Origin: Pyropia yezoensis
Taxonomy: Eukaryota; Rhodophyta; Bangiophyceae; Bangiales; Bangiaceae
DNA length: 64,000 nt
Assembly: GCA_009829735.1 (NCBI GenBank)
Contig: CM020618.1
Span: forward strand, 21,747,346 to 21,811,345
Direction: 5' to 3'
This document shows positions 40,360 through 51,920 of this stretch, one piece after another; within the stretch, counting starts at the first letter, position 1; each line of letters starts with the position of its first letter. The translations under genes were made by a program, and so were the position numbers. The notes below the pieces were generated by a model. The model ran no database searches. It saw only the letters and a list, made by a program, of their open reading frames with translations, and was not told where the DNA came from.

Positions 40360-43170
40360 CGCAGCTGGTGACGGCCAAGGCGGCGGGTGGTGTGGCGGTG
40401 ACGGCGACCGGACCGGTGCGTTTGTTGTGGGCGGAGGGGGGGGCGTGAGGAGGGGGGGGCGTGAGGAGGGGGGGGCGTGAGGAGGGGGGGAGAGTGTGGG
40501 AGGGGCGGGGTGGAGGATCGGCGGCCGGCCGGGGAAGAGCACGGGCGCGGCGGCTCTGTTGGGGGAGGGGGGCAGGTCGCGCCAGCACCGGCGGCGCGGT
40601 TTCTTTAAACCGCGCCGCCGCCGCTGCTGGTGTGCTGCTCCCAAGCCGCGCCCCCACCCCACGGCCGCTGATTCTCTGCCGTGCTTTTTTCCCCTCTTCC
40701 CCCCACCCCCTTCCCCCACCCCCTCCCCCCGCAGGTGGCAGCGGCCAAGGCGGCGGGTTGTGTGGCGGTTGCGGCGACCGGACCGGTGCGTTTGTTGTGG
40801 GCGAAGGGGGGGGCGTGAGGAGGGGGGGGCGTGAGGAGGGGGGGGCGTGAGGAGGGGGAGAGTGTGGGAGGGGTGGGGTGGAGGATCGGCGGCCGGCCGG
40901 GGGGGAGCACGGGCGCGGCGGCTCTGTTGGGGGAGGGAGGCAGGTCGCGCTAGCACCGGCGGCGCAGTTTCTTTAAACCGCGCCGCCGCCGCTGCTGACG
41001 TGCTGCCCCCAAGCCGCGCCCCCACCCCACGGCCGCTGGTTCTCTGCCGTGCCTTTTTCCCCTCTTCCCCCCCACCCCCTTCTCCCACCCCTTCCCCCCG
41101 CAGGTGGCAGCGGCCAAGGCGGCGGGTTGTGTGGCGGTTGCGGCGACCGGACCGGTGCGTTTGTTGTGGGCGGAGGGGGGGGCGAGAGGAGGGGGGGGCG
41201 TGAGGAGGGGGGGAGAGTGTGGGAGGGGTGGGGTGGCGGATCGGCGGCTGGCCGGGGGGGAGCACGGGCGCGGCGGCTCTGTTGGGGAGGGGAGCAGGTC
41301 GCGCCAGCACCGGCGGCGCGGGTTTTCAAACCGCGCCGCCGCCGCTGCAGGTGTGCTGCTCCCAAGCCGCGCCCCCACCCCACGGCCGCTGATTCTCTGC
41401 CGTGCCCTTTTCCCCTCTTCCCCCACCCCCTCCCCCCCTTCCGCAGGTGGCCGCCAAGGCGGCGGGTTGTGTGGCGGTTGCGGCGGTCTGTGTGGTGCGT
41501 TTGTTTTGGGGGGGGGGTGGGGGCGTGAGGAGGGGGGAGAGTGTGGGAGGGGCGGGGTGGAGGATCGGCGGCCGGCCGGGGGGGAGCACGGGCGCGGCGG
41601 CTCTGTTGGGGGAGGGGGGCAGGTCGCGCCAGCACCGGCGGCGCGGGTTTTCAAACCGCGCCGCCGCAGCTGCAGGTGTGCTGCTCCCAAGCCGCGCCCC
41701 CACCCCACGGCCGCTGATTCTCTGCCGTACCCTTTTCCCCTCTTCCCCCCCTCCCCCCGCAGGTGGCAGCGGCCAAGGCGGCGGGTTGTGTGGCGGTGGC
41801 GGCGGCCGGACCGGTGCGCTTGTTGTGGGGGGGGGGGGGCGTGAGGAGGGGGAGAGTGTGGGAGGGGTGGGGTGGAGGATCGGCGGCCGGCCGGGGGGGA
41901 GCACTGGCGCGGCGGCTCTGTTGGGGGAGGGGGGCGGGTTGCGCCAGCACCGGCGGCGCGGGTTTTCAAACCGCGCCGCCGCCGCTGCTGGCGTGCTGCC
42001 CCCAAGCCGCGCCCCCACCCCACGGCTGCTGGTTCTCTGCCGTGCCTTTTTTGCCTCTTCTCCCCCACCCCCTTCCCCCACCCCCCCTTCCCCCCCCCCC
42101 CGCAGGTGGCAGCGGCCAAGGCGGCGGGTGGTGTGGCGGCGGGTTGCGACCGGACCGGTGCGTTTGTTGTGGGCAGAGGGGGGGCGTGAGGAGGGGGGGG
42201 GCGTAAGGAGGGGGGGAGAGTGTGGGAGGGGGGAGAGTGTGAAAGGGGCGGCGGTGGAGGATCGGCGGCCGGCCGGGGGGGGCACGGACACGGCGGCTCT
42301 ATTGGGAGAGGGGGGCGGGTCGCGCCAGCACCGGCGGCGCGGTTTCTTTAAACCGTGCCGCCGCCGCTGCTGGCGTGCTGCCCCCAAGCCGCGCCCCCAA
42401 CCCACGGCCGCTGATTCTCTGCCGTGCCTTTTTTGCCTCTTCCCCCCCACCCCCTTCCCCACCCCCCCCCCCCCCCCCGCAGCTGGTGACGGCCAAGGCG
42501 GCGGGTTGTGTGGCGGTGACGGCGACCGGACCGGTGCGTTTGTTGTGGGCGGAGGGGGGGCGTGAGGAGGGGGGGCGTGAGGAGGGGGGGAGAGTGTGGG
42601 AAGGGCGGCGGTGGAGGATCGGCGGCCGGCCGGGGGGGGGCACGGGCGCGGCGGCTCTATTGGGAGAGGGGGGCGGGTTGCGCCAGCACCGGCGGCGTGG
42701 GTTTTCAAACCGCGCCGCCGCCGCTGCTGGCGTGCTGCCCCCAAGCCGCGCCCCCACCCCACGGCCGCTGGTTCTCTGCCGTGCCTTTTTCCCGTCTTTC
42801 CCCCCCCCCCCCCCGCTCCCCCACCCCCCCTTCCCCCCCCCCGCAGGTGACAGCGGCCAAGGCGGCGGGTGGTGTGGCGGCGGGATGCGACCGGACCGGT
42901 GCGTTTGTTGTGGGCAGAGGGGGGGGCGTGAAGAGGGGGGGGGCGTGAGGAGGGGCGGCGGTGGAGGATCGGCGGCCGGCCGGGGGGGGGCACGGGCGCG
43001 GCGGCTCTGTTGGGAGAGGGGGGCAGGTCGCGCCAGCACCGGCGGCGCGGTTTCTTTAAACCGTGCCGCCGCCGCTGCTGGTGGGCCGCCCCCGAGCCGC
43101 GCCCCCACCCCACGGCCGCTGGTCCTTCCCCTCGCTCCTCATTCACCCCTTCCCCCGCCCGCTTCCCCCA
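40360..43170 (+). repeat. Tandem array of eight ~320-380 bp units, each with a strong hairpin
   Basis: The landmark GCCAAGGCGGCGGGT occurs at about 40374, 40744, 41113, 41453, 41772, 42114, 42492 and 42856, and a partial unit ends near 43170. In order, each unit has: a pyrimidine-rich tract ending CAG; a conserved block (GGCGGCGGGTTGTGTGGCGG, then ACCGGACCGGTGCGTTTGTT); one to three GGGGGGCGTGAGGA copies; GGATCGGCGGCCGGCC; and a perfect palindrome of the form GGCGGCGCGGTTT-cttt-AAACCGCGCCGCC (first at 40590-40619). Two palindrome types, ...GGTTTCTTTAAACC... and ...GGGTTTTCAAACC..., are mixed along the array. Long minus-strand frames across the array are by-products of its composition. Confidence 0.9.
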
Positions 43171-43273
43171 CAGGTGGTGGCCCAGACGTTGGGAGGTGGC
43201 GGCCGCTGGTGCGTCTGGCGGCACAGCCCGCAGGTGGGGGGCGGCAACGAGGTCGGTGGGGCCGCTGGCGGCG

Positions 43274-46200
43274 ATGGCGGTCACACCAGCGGCGGCCGAG
43301 CCGGTGGCTGACCCGGCGGCCGTGTCGGCAGCGGAATCGGTCGCGTCGCCGGTGGTCGTACCCGCCGCGTCGGCGTCGGAGGTGGCTGACCCGGTGACCG
43401 GGCCGGTGGATGTGGCGGGTGCAGTGCCGACGGTCGTGGCTCCGGCGGCTCCGGCCGAGCCGCCGCCCGCGTCGGCGGGCATGTCAAGGGCGGCGTCGGC
43501 CGAGGCGTCGGCGGTCTCGCCGGCTGAGCCGGCCGTCGCGGTGTCGGGCACGTCAACGGCGGCGGCGTCGGCGGGCAAGTGGACGGTGCCGGCGGACGCG
43601 GTGGCGGTCGCGGTGCCCGTCGTGTCGGCGGGCGCGGTGCCCGGGACGATGGCCGCGTCGGCCGCGCCAGCGGGTGCGGTGCCCGTCGTGTCGGCGGGCG
43701 CGGTGCCCGTCGTGTCGGCGGGCGCGGTGCCCGGGACGATGGCCGCGTCGGCCGCGCCAGCGGGTGCGGTGCCCGTCGTGTCGGCGGTCGCGGTGCCCGT
43801 CGTGTCGGCGGGCGCGGTGCCCGGGACGATGGCCGCGTCGGCCCCGCCAGCGGGTGCGGTGTCTGTCGTGCCGGCGGGCGCGGTCCCAGGGACGATGGCC
43901 GCGTCTGCAACTGAGCCGTTGGCGCGGCACCAACAGGTGCCCGTTGACGACGACGAAATCGTACCGGTGCGAACGGGCCGGTGTGCACCCATAATGGCGG
44001 ACGAGCCGGTGGTGGAGATGCTGGACATCACAGGCCCGGAGGTGGGGCCAGCGGTAACGGGGCCGGCTGTGGCGGTTAGCACCGACCAGTCAGGGGATGC
44101 AGTGGCCAGGCGGGCACACAACACGGGTGCCCTCGGACTGGTGCATGAGTGCGACGCCCTCTTTGCTCGCGTCGGCCCTCGGGAGACGACCCAGGCCGAC
44201 GCCCTGTGTGTGATCCAGGCCACGTCGACGCTTCTTCGTACGGACCAAGGTGTGCAGGTTGCCCAGGCCGCTGTTGCCCACCTGTCCCACTTGTATCTGC
44301 CACATGCGGGCGACCCGGTCGTGGCACGAGAGATGGCAACCGCCGTTCGACATGCCCTTCGCGGCCCGGGTTTGGCAAATCTGCCTCGCGACAACCTCGA
44401 GGCACCCGTGGACATGTTTGTCCTCCCCGTTATGGTTCCTGACGTGTGGCGGGCAAGAACAACCATCCACCGCCTGGCGGTGCGGGCGGCGGCGGTGGCG
44501 GCGCCCACACAGATGCTGGTGACCGGCCGGTCTGGGCGGAAGCGGCTGCGTCTCACCGCCCCTGGTGGCCCTGCCGTCCCGGCCTTGGGCGGTCCTGGGG
44601 GCCCTGCGGGTCCGGCTGCGATGCCGTCTTCCCGTTCATTGGCGTTGACCCCCCCCCCCCGCGCGGACTTTCGACACCCTAGGGCGTACGAGCCGCCGGC
44701 GACGCTTCCCCGGCAAGATGCGCATGTTGTAGCGGACGCTGGCAGTGGTGGTGGCCAGGAGCTCGCCCACTTCAGCCGCGAGATGGTCGCTGCTGTCGGC
44801 GCCGTCTGCTCGAAATGGCTGCGCGAGCGCGGGCCGCTGGTCGATTCTCCTTCCTGGCCGGAACAAGTGCGGTTTTTCCGTACCGCCTGGTCCATGGGCG
44901 TCTGGCCACCCGAGGCCCAGCGCTTCCTGCTCGACGCATGTGCGACAGACACTGCCACCGTGCAGCAGGCGGTGCTGGCGGGCAAGGGTGGTACTGGAGC
45001 GCCCCAGCAGCCGTTAAAACTGCACACCCGCCTGTGGTCGCATCTGGTCGAGTCGGTCTTCGTACCTGCCGTCGTGGAGCGGGGTGGCGGTGACGACGAG
45101 CCTGTCCCGGCCGGTGCGGGCAGCCCTGACGACGTTGCCCTGCTGATGTCCATGCCAGGGACGCTGGCAATGTTGCCGACGGACTTCTTCGATGCTTTTG
45201 AAGAAGTCAAGGCGTGGAGAACGGCCATATGTGACATGGCGGCTTTGCTCTTCCCAACCGTTCTGGGACACCCGGGCGCTGCTGCTGCTGCCGCCCCGGC
45301 TGCGGCCCTGTTTTCACGTTTTGCGAGCGTCACTGCCTCGGACACGGGCGTCGGGTGGCTGGTGGCGCCCAGCTCAAAGTTCCGACTGTCCGCCCGGCAC
45401 GTCATCCGTCGCCTCGCCGGTGTGGGTGAGCGGGGGGGCGGTCGGTCTGATTCGTGGTCCGTCATGGACCTGTTGGATGGGTGCTCACCCGTCCGCCCGA
45501 CGGGGGGCGGCGCGGTGACTCCGCCTGCGAGACCACCAGCGCTGCCGCCCCGGGTCCGCCTTGTGGTGGCCCGCGACCTTTTGACGCCCTGCGCGTCATC
45601 GAAAACGCCCTGCACTTGCTGGATGTTAGTGCGCGCACTGCTCGTGCGGCTCGTCACTGGAACGGCATCCCCCTGCAGCTGTTTGCCGTAAGTACGGCGT
45701 TTGTGCGGGGCGGCCGACAGGTGCTGACGGACGTGAGCGCGGGGCCCCCGGCTGCGGCTGTGGGCTCTCAAGGCGATTCGGACAAAATGTCAGAGGGTGG
45801 GGCGCTCGCCCGTGTCCTGCACCTGCTCATGCGGCTGAGCATCCACCGAGACGTGTCGCAAGCACGGAGTGTCATCCTCTACGCGCTCGTCGGGTGCCTC
45901 GCCCGATTCGCCGATCCCGCTGGGTGCTCCACCCATTTTGACATCTTGGACGCGGGACACATCGCCCCCGTTGTCAACGAGTGGGTTGACTCGCTGCCGA
46001 GCCTTTGGGAGGTTGCCGTCGGAAACGACAAGGCGGCGCGGTCGCAGTACAGCTGGGTGTACTATGCGGCCATTTACAACCTGGGGAGTATACCGCTTGC
46101 GTCTGGTGTGCGAGCATCTCGGAGGGCGCTGGCCAACGCAGCGATTGCCTGGTTGGCGTCCCCCTCGGGTATGTCGCCCTGGATCGGACGAAATGAGGAG

Positions 46201-46497
46201 AATACCTCTCAGGCCCTGCACAAGCTGAGGAGTTTGCTCTGTCCGCCTGCCAAGCCTGGCAAGCGGGTCAGCCCCCTGGTCGAACAACTTCGTCAGCGCA
46301 TCGACGAATTACTCGGCGGGTCTGCTGCGCCAGACGACACTGGGGCGGGTGCTGCGCCAGAAGAGGCTGGGGCGGGGGCTGCGCCTGCCGATGAGGTAGG
46401 TGCCGGGCCAGGTGCCGACAAAGATGGGCGGCCTCCCCCAGCGCCCGACGCGCGACCATGGCGATTCCGTCCGGTGACGGTGACCCCGACGGCATAA
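43274..46497 (+). CDS. Large helical protein of unknown function, one frameshift near 45500
   Basis: From ATG 43274 (MAVTPAAAEPVADP) the frame runs past 45500, where coding text moves by one base. The first frame then degenerates (to a stop at 45691) while the next frame, open from before 45454, continues as PFDALRVIENALHLLDVSA to TAA at 46497. The G-rich stretch GGGGGGCGGCGCGG at 45500 is the likely site of an indel, and a spliced intron is the alternative. The N-terminal ~220 residues are Val/Ala/Pro low complexity with a 60-90 bp coding repeat (AVPVVSAGAVPGTMAASA). The remainder is well composed and helical (TTQADALCVIQATSTLLRTD; ARVLHLLMRLSIHRD), with an ARM/HEAT-like feel but no assigned family. 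Its last 40 bases overlap the next start at 46458. Confidence 0.6.
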
Positions 46498-46629
46498 CCA
46501 TTGGCGACGACACGGGGGACGGAGTCCAGTTTGTGTGCTACCTGCCCGCAGTGGCGGTCCCAGACAATGTTTTGGCTGCGCAGGCCGTTTCCCCTGCGTA
46601 TGATGCGGAACCCTGCAACGTCATTGTGT
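46458..46629 (+). CDS. N-terminal fragment cut by gap; probable missing start of the UPF1-like helicase
   Basis: ATG 46458 opens a 57-residue frame (MAIPSGDGDPDGITIG, then VQFVCYLPAVAVPDN) that runs into the gap. By itself it has no recognisable domain. If the contig 18797-46629 is inverted, this frame lies on the minus strand immediately upstream of the truncated helicase (15051-18296) in the right direction. It overlaps the end of the preceding gene by 40 bases, which suggests tight gene packing. The assignment to the helicase is inferred from geometry only, since no sequence overlap bridges this gap. Confidence 0.5.
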
Positions 46630-47129
46630 NNNNNNNNNNNNNNNNNNNNNNNNNNNNNNNNNNNNNNNNNNNNNNNNNNNNNNNNNNNNNNNNNNNNNNN
46701 NNNNNNNNNNNNNNNNNNNNNNNNNNNNNNNNNNNNNNNNNNNNNNNNNNNNNNNNNNNNNNNNNNNNNNNNNNNNNNNNNNNNNNNNNNNNNNNNNNNN
46801 NNNNNNNNNNNNNNNNNNNNNNNNNNNNNNNNNNNNNNNNNNNNNNNNNNNNNNNNNNNNNNNNNNNNNNNNNNNNNNNNNNNNNNNNNNNNNNNNNNNN
46901 NNNNNNNNNNNNNNNNNNNNNNNNNNNNNNNNNNNNNNNNNNNNNNNNNNNNNNNNNNNNNNNNNNNNNNNNNNNNNNNNNNNNNNNNNNNNNNNNNNNN
47001 NNNNNNNNNNNNNNNNNNNNNNNNNNNNNNNNNNNNNNNNNNNNNNNNNNNNNNNNNNNNNNNNNNNNNNNNNNNNNNNNNNNNNNNNNNNNNNNNNNNN
47101 NNNNNNNNNNNNNNNNNNNNNNNNNNNNN
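46630..47129. other. Assembly gap, 500 N
   Basis: A second exact 500-base placeholder. It separates two tail-to-tail truncated genes. Confidence 0.99.
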
Positions 47130-47314
47130 CGCCTGCACGTAGAGGCAGAAACACTGCATCGTACAGCGGGTCGTCCTCGTGCTGCAGGTACATGTGGAGG
47201 CGGATGCTGCGCGGGTAACTCACTTCCGCGAGGGCCTTGTGCGCTCGCCACACGTCATCCTTGGCGCCTGTGCCGCCGTGCACAAGTTCACTGCGAACAA
47301 TGATGAAAAGAGTT
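47130..47314 (-). repeat. Contig-end overlap, inverted copy of 18797-18980
   Basis: These 185 bases are the reverse complement of 18797-18980 with one extra base in a homopolymer. This shows that the right contig and the start of the middle contig represent the same locus in opposite orientation. Confidence 0.9.
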
Positions 47315-47599
47315 GGGCGGCACGACCAACGTCATGGCATTACCAATTGGCGCGTAAGGTGGGGTCGTCGGCTTCCCGCTGCAAGGCCAGCGCTTCCCGA
47401 CCAGACGCGCAAAGAAAACGCGTCTGCCCCAGACGCAAGAGCAAAAAAAACTTCTCGTCAGAGGCATCTCGTACAAAGGATCAGAGACCACCTGCACGTC
47501 AATGCCAGTGTCCTCGTCGTCATCGGCGTATTTGCCATCATCGTCCATAGTGCCGCTGGCACCAAGCGCCCCCGTGCGAGGAGGAGCCCCTTGCGACAC
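47130..47599 (-). CDS. Middle segment of the 2OG-oxygenase region, frame broken by indels
   Basis: In the same minus frame as the upstream ParB-like gene, beyond its TAG at 47666, the text reads GASGTMDDDGKYADDDEDTG and GIDVQVVSDP. It then fits best in another frame (DEKFFLLLRLGQTRFLCASG), then returns to NAMTLVVPPNSF and, after one more base shift at a T run, joins [14 protein letters not shown] shared with 18797. This is what a 2OG-oxygenase core should look like between the HxD motif and the distal His. It carries at least two or three single-base indels, consistent with low-quality sequence at a contig edge. It is unlikely to be a gene of its own. Confidence 0.5.
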
Positions 47600-47665
47600 T
47601 CGCTCCCCGCCCGGCCCACCACCGCCGCCGCCACCGCGGCGACGCTGTCGACACTCGGCGGACGA

Positions 47666-50600
47666 CTAACCGGGCAAGTCCACGTGCGGGACCTGTGGCA
47701 CTGCGCCGGCAGTCGTCAGCAGCACCCTCGAGCCCGTCCGAGGAGCACGAACGCGAAGCGGTGGCAGTGCGTCGTCTCGGCTGCCGACAAAGTGCTGCTC
47801 GGTAGGCCCGGGGACGGGCCGCGTGGGCGTGGCGGGAATCAGGTTCCGACCGGGCCGGGCGTAGGGCAGCTGCGAGTGCTCGCGGCGTGCCGCTTCAACC
47901 CTCTGAAGGCCGCGAAGGACCTTGTACGCCAGGGCAACCATACCCACATCAGCCGCCAACTTGCACAGGTACAGGCTGTGACGCTCGTTGTCGTCTGAGC
48001 TGCAAAGCGCGTCCACCCCTACGGTTAGCCGGCCTTGCCCTTTGCTCGTGAACTTGCGGTCCAGCGAATCAATGTTGGTGTTGATGATGGGCGACCACAG
48101 GTCATCCACGTGCAGCCCCCCGTCGTCTGCACCGGGGGGTGTATCACCCGCAACAGTACCGCGACCCCCAGCAGCGACGCGACCAGTGTCGCCCTTCCGA
48201 CTGCGCCTTGCACTGGCACCCCGCCGCTGCCCCTGCTTGGCCCGTCTCGCCAGCTCTGCCTCCCCAGGAAACCTGCGCATGAGCTCGTGCAGCGTCGCGT
48301 CCACAACGCTCAACACCCGTCCCGCCGTCCCCGTGCCCGACTCCGCCCTAGGGCGGGCTTGCAGCCGCGAGGGCTGCCCCGCCGCCGCATGGATACCGCC
48401 GCCACGCCCACCGCCGCCCCCGCCGTCGTCGTCGGCCATGTGCATGACAGGCATACCTACGGCGGTGGCGCCCTGGAGAATCGCCCAGCCGCGCTCAAAG
48501 AGCTCGGTCGCAAGCACTGACGCGGCCGTCGTCTCCAAAATGGACAAGAATTCCTCGGGCCAGCCCGACGACATGACGTTTGTGTCGGCCTTGGCGCCCA
48601 GCGCAACCCGTGCGCCCGCGTTGACCATGTACGCCTTCGCCCGGGCGTCCGCGTCGTGCCAGACGCCCAGCTCCAGAAAGTCCCGCGCCTGGTGCTCCAG
48701 CGGCAACAGCGCCGCAAATGGAGGCAGTACCTCTCCCCGCGGCGCCGGCGGTGGCGCCACGCGCGCGTCCTCCTGCTCCTCCTCGTCAGCAGCAGCAGCG
48801 CCAGTAGCAGCCACCGCCAAGCGCGGCGGTGGTAGAGGGCAACCAAGCGCCGCCCGCCTCGCAGTAGCGTCGAGTGCTCGGGAGGCCGCCACTGGCGGCA
48901 CCGTATCGGTGTACGGCCGCGTCGAAGGGTCTACCCCACCGCCGCCCGAGGGAGCACGCCCTGCTTCTTCGGGGCTTTCACCCACTTGGTTCTTGCCCGC
49001 GCCACGCGTGGCCTTGCTGGATCCGCGCGGCGTGCGCTTGGACTCCCCGTCGCTCTTGTCGGCCGCGTTGGCGGTCGCCTTGGCCTGCGGGCGGCGCGCA
49101 CGGTTGGAGCGCGCTTTCTTCTTGGTCAGTGGTCTGGACCCACCACCGCCGCCGTGTGCCGCCCCCGCCACGGACGCTTGTCGCGTCGCCCGATTGGCGG
49201 CGCTGCGGGCGTGGCGCCTCCGAAATGGGGTGGCCGTCGTCGAGCCACCCGCCGGCCCACCATTATTACCCGCAGCAGCGGCAGCGGCAGCGGCAGCGGC
49301 AGCGGCAGCGGCAGCGGCACGAGCACCTGCACGGGGACCGGCACCGGCAGCCTCAGCCGCAGCCGCAGCAGCCGCCAAAGCGCTCGCTGCTGTATCCGTG
49401 ACGTCTGCGACGGCTGCTGCCGGCGCTGCCGGCGCTGCTGGTGCGGGTGCTGCTGGTGCGGGTGCTGCTGGTGCGGGTGCTGCTGGTGCGGGTGCTGCTG
49501 GTGCGGGTGCTGCTGGTGCAGGCTCTGCCGGTGTTGGTTCTGGTGCTGCTGGTGTTGGTGCTGCAGGTGCTGGTTCGGGTGCTGCAGGTGCTGGTTCGGG
49601 TGCTGCAGGTGCTGGTTCGGGTTCTGCTACTGTTGCTGCTGCTGCTGCTGCTGCTGCACGCACACCTGCATCAGAACCAGCACCCTCACTCGCCGGAACA
49701 GATCGGGCACCTGTACTGGCACTGGCACCGGAATCGGCAGCAGCAGCCGAAGCCGCAGCCGCAGTACCCGCCAAGGCGCTCGCAGCTGTTCCTCTGGCTT
49801 TTGCCTCGGCTGCACGCGATGATGCTGTTGCTGTTGTTGCGTCCGGTACGGTTGTCGGTACTGCTGCCGGTGCTGCTGCCGGTGCTGCTGCCGGTGCTGC
49901 TGCCGGTGCTGCTGCTGGTGCTGCGGGCGCATCCTTGGGATTTGCAGGTGCCTCCGGCGGTTTGGCCGACAGAGCCCGTGTCGGCGACTGGGCCGGCGGC
50001 GGTGAGGACGGTGATGACCGCGACCGGTCGTCTACCTGCGTCAAGACGGGGGGAACGAGCGGCCGCCGCACCGTCTCCACGGGCGTCTCAAAACAGTCCG
50101 ACCGCGAGGCCGCGGCGTCGCCGGAGCCGTGACTCTTGTCGTGTCCACCACCGCCACAGTCCGCCTCGTCACGATCTCTGGCGTCGCCGTCGTACCGCTG
50201 GGTGTCATTGGCGGCGCTCTTGTTGCCGCCCACGTCAGCATTCACAGCGGGAATGACAGTGACCTGGGGCTGCTGCTGCTGTACCGGCCGCACCTTGCCT
50301 GCAGTTGCTGTGGCAGCGGCCGCAGCGGCAGCGGTCCCCACAATGTCCTCTGCAATGGTGCTCGTCGGCGGCGGCGGTGGTGGTGGCGGCGGCTCTGTCT
50401 TGACAAACGCGTCAAAGTCCTTGGCCCACGCAGCAAAGTGGACAGTCATAAACGGCCGATGACGAACTTGGGCACCATCCTTCCCGCCTCCGTGTTGTAT
50501 GACAGTCTTGCGCTGGCCAGTGACCTTGTTTACTCTCTCCACCGTGGCCATCATTTCTTCGCACGAGTAGTGGCGTACGAAAACGCCGATCAACTCGTGC

Positions 50601-51851
50601 CGAAGCGTCCGCGAGCGGCCCGGCCGGCGCTGCTGCAGCACTTGTAACGCCGACGCCGCCTTGTCGTCGAGGGCGAGTTGTGCGTGGCGTGCAGGAAACG
50701 ACTTTGCCTCCGCCGTCGCCGAGGTCGTCTGCACCTTGGCGACTGTCGCAGGCTGCACGCGCCCATCCCCCTCCTCCCCCTCCCCCGTGGTGTGTGGCTC
50801 GTGCTGCTTATGCTGCTCCAATCCACCACGGGTGATCCGATACAAGCGCTCAGCGGTGACCGTGTTGATGACGTGCATGATGAAAAACAGTACGCACCAG
50901 TAAAACGGGCTGTCCGCGCCCCGAGTCAGACGGTTCATGTGGCCGTCTGCTGTGAACCCCGCGGACCACGCCCAAGACGTATCGACCATCAGCACACGGG
51001 CAGAGTTCCTCTCAGCTGGCGGCACTCCGGGAAGATGGAGGAACGGGATGGACCCAAGTGCCCCAAACGCGAGCGTCCTGTTCGCGCACTGGCGCAGTAG
51101 CTTGCCTCGGCCATCACGGGCGGGTCCCTTGCCACAGTCACGTGAACCGCCATCGACGCCGTCGACGCCATCGTGATCGTCGGAACCGTAACAGTCGTCG
51201 TCGTCTTCATCGTCGTCGTTGTCGTCCCCGCCACTGACAGGGCCGCCGGCGACACGCGCGGCACGACGACGCACACCGCGGGGCTCACGAGAGCGAGCCG
51301 CAGCAGCACCCCCGGCGGCTCCGTTCCTGTCCTTGGCGGCGGCTTCCTCCTGCAGCTTGGTGACAATGTGCTCGATGGACCCGCGCTCTGTCACGGCAGC
51401 GGCACCCAAGCTGAGCAGCTTACGCAGGGACTCGTCTCCCAACTCCTTTTGTGTTGTGATGCTACGGGGCACCGCCCCATGCGAGCGTGCTTCCTTCATG
51501 AGCAAGCCAACAGCCTTCGCCAGGTCCGCTGGCGGCATGCCGGGTGTGATGCAGTGGTACGCGCTGGCCAGTGTGGCGTCGTTGGGCGCCGTCACCCACT
51601 CAATGGCCCAGGTGAGCTGGTCACGCGCACTCATCGGCTCTGTGCGCACCGTGACAAAGTTGGCGGCGCCGCCCAGGACGATAATGTCCGTCCTGGACAG
51701 TGGCCGCCCGTCACGACGGCATACGACAGCAAAGAGCTCCGACGCTCGCGAGAGTGGGTGACGCTCGTTCAGGTGACGCATCAAGGCAGTAAACCGGTGG
51801 TAACCATCAATGAGCCAGTACCGTTTTCGGCGTTGACCGCCGTCGCCGCCG

Positions 51852-51920
<69 letters not shown>

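Noticed and set aside
40360..43170. CRISPR-like array
   Set aside because: Units are 320-380 bp, nearly identical throughout, with no short repeat/variable spacer structure; it is a conventional tandem repeat.
41326..45771. 1481-codon minus-strand open frame across the tandem array
   Set aside because: It is antisense to the well-composed plus-strand gene at 43274-46497 and otherwise consists of repeat-derived Pro/Arg/Ala text.
18797..47314. Biological inverted repeat flanking a 28-kb invertible segment
   Set aside because: The two copies end exactly at contig edges beside placeholder gaps, and inversion repairs both genes; an unmerged contig overlap is simpler. Kept only as an alternative.
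31258..47668. Reassignment of TAG/TAA to a sense codon
   Set aside because: Helicase, F-box-like and cyclin-like genes end at TAG, the 43274 gene and the secreted protein end at TAA, all with sensible C-termini.
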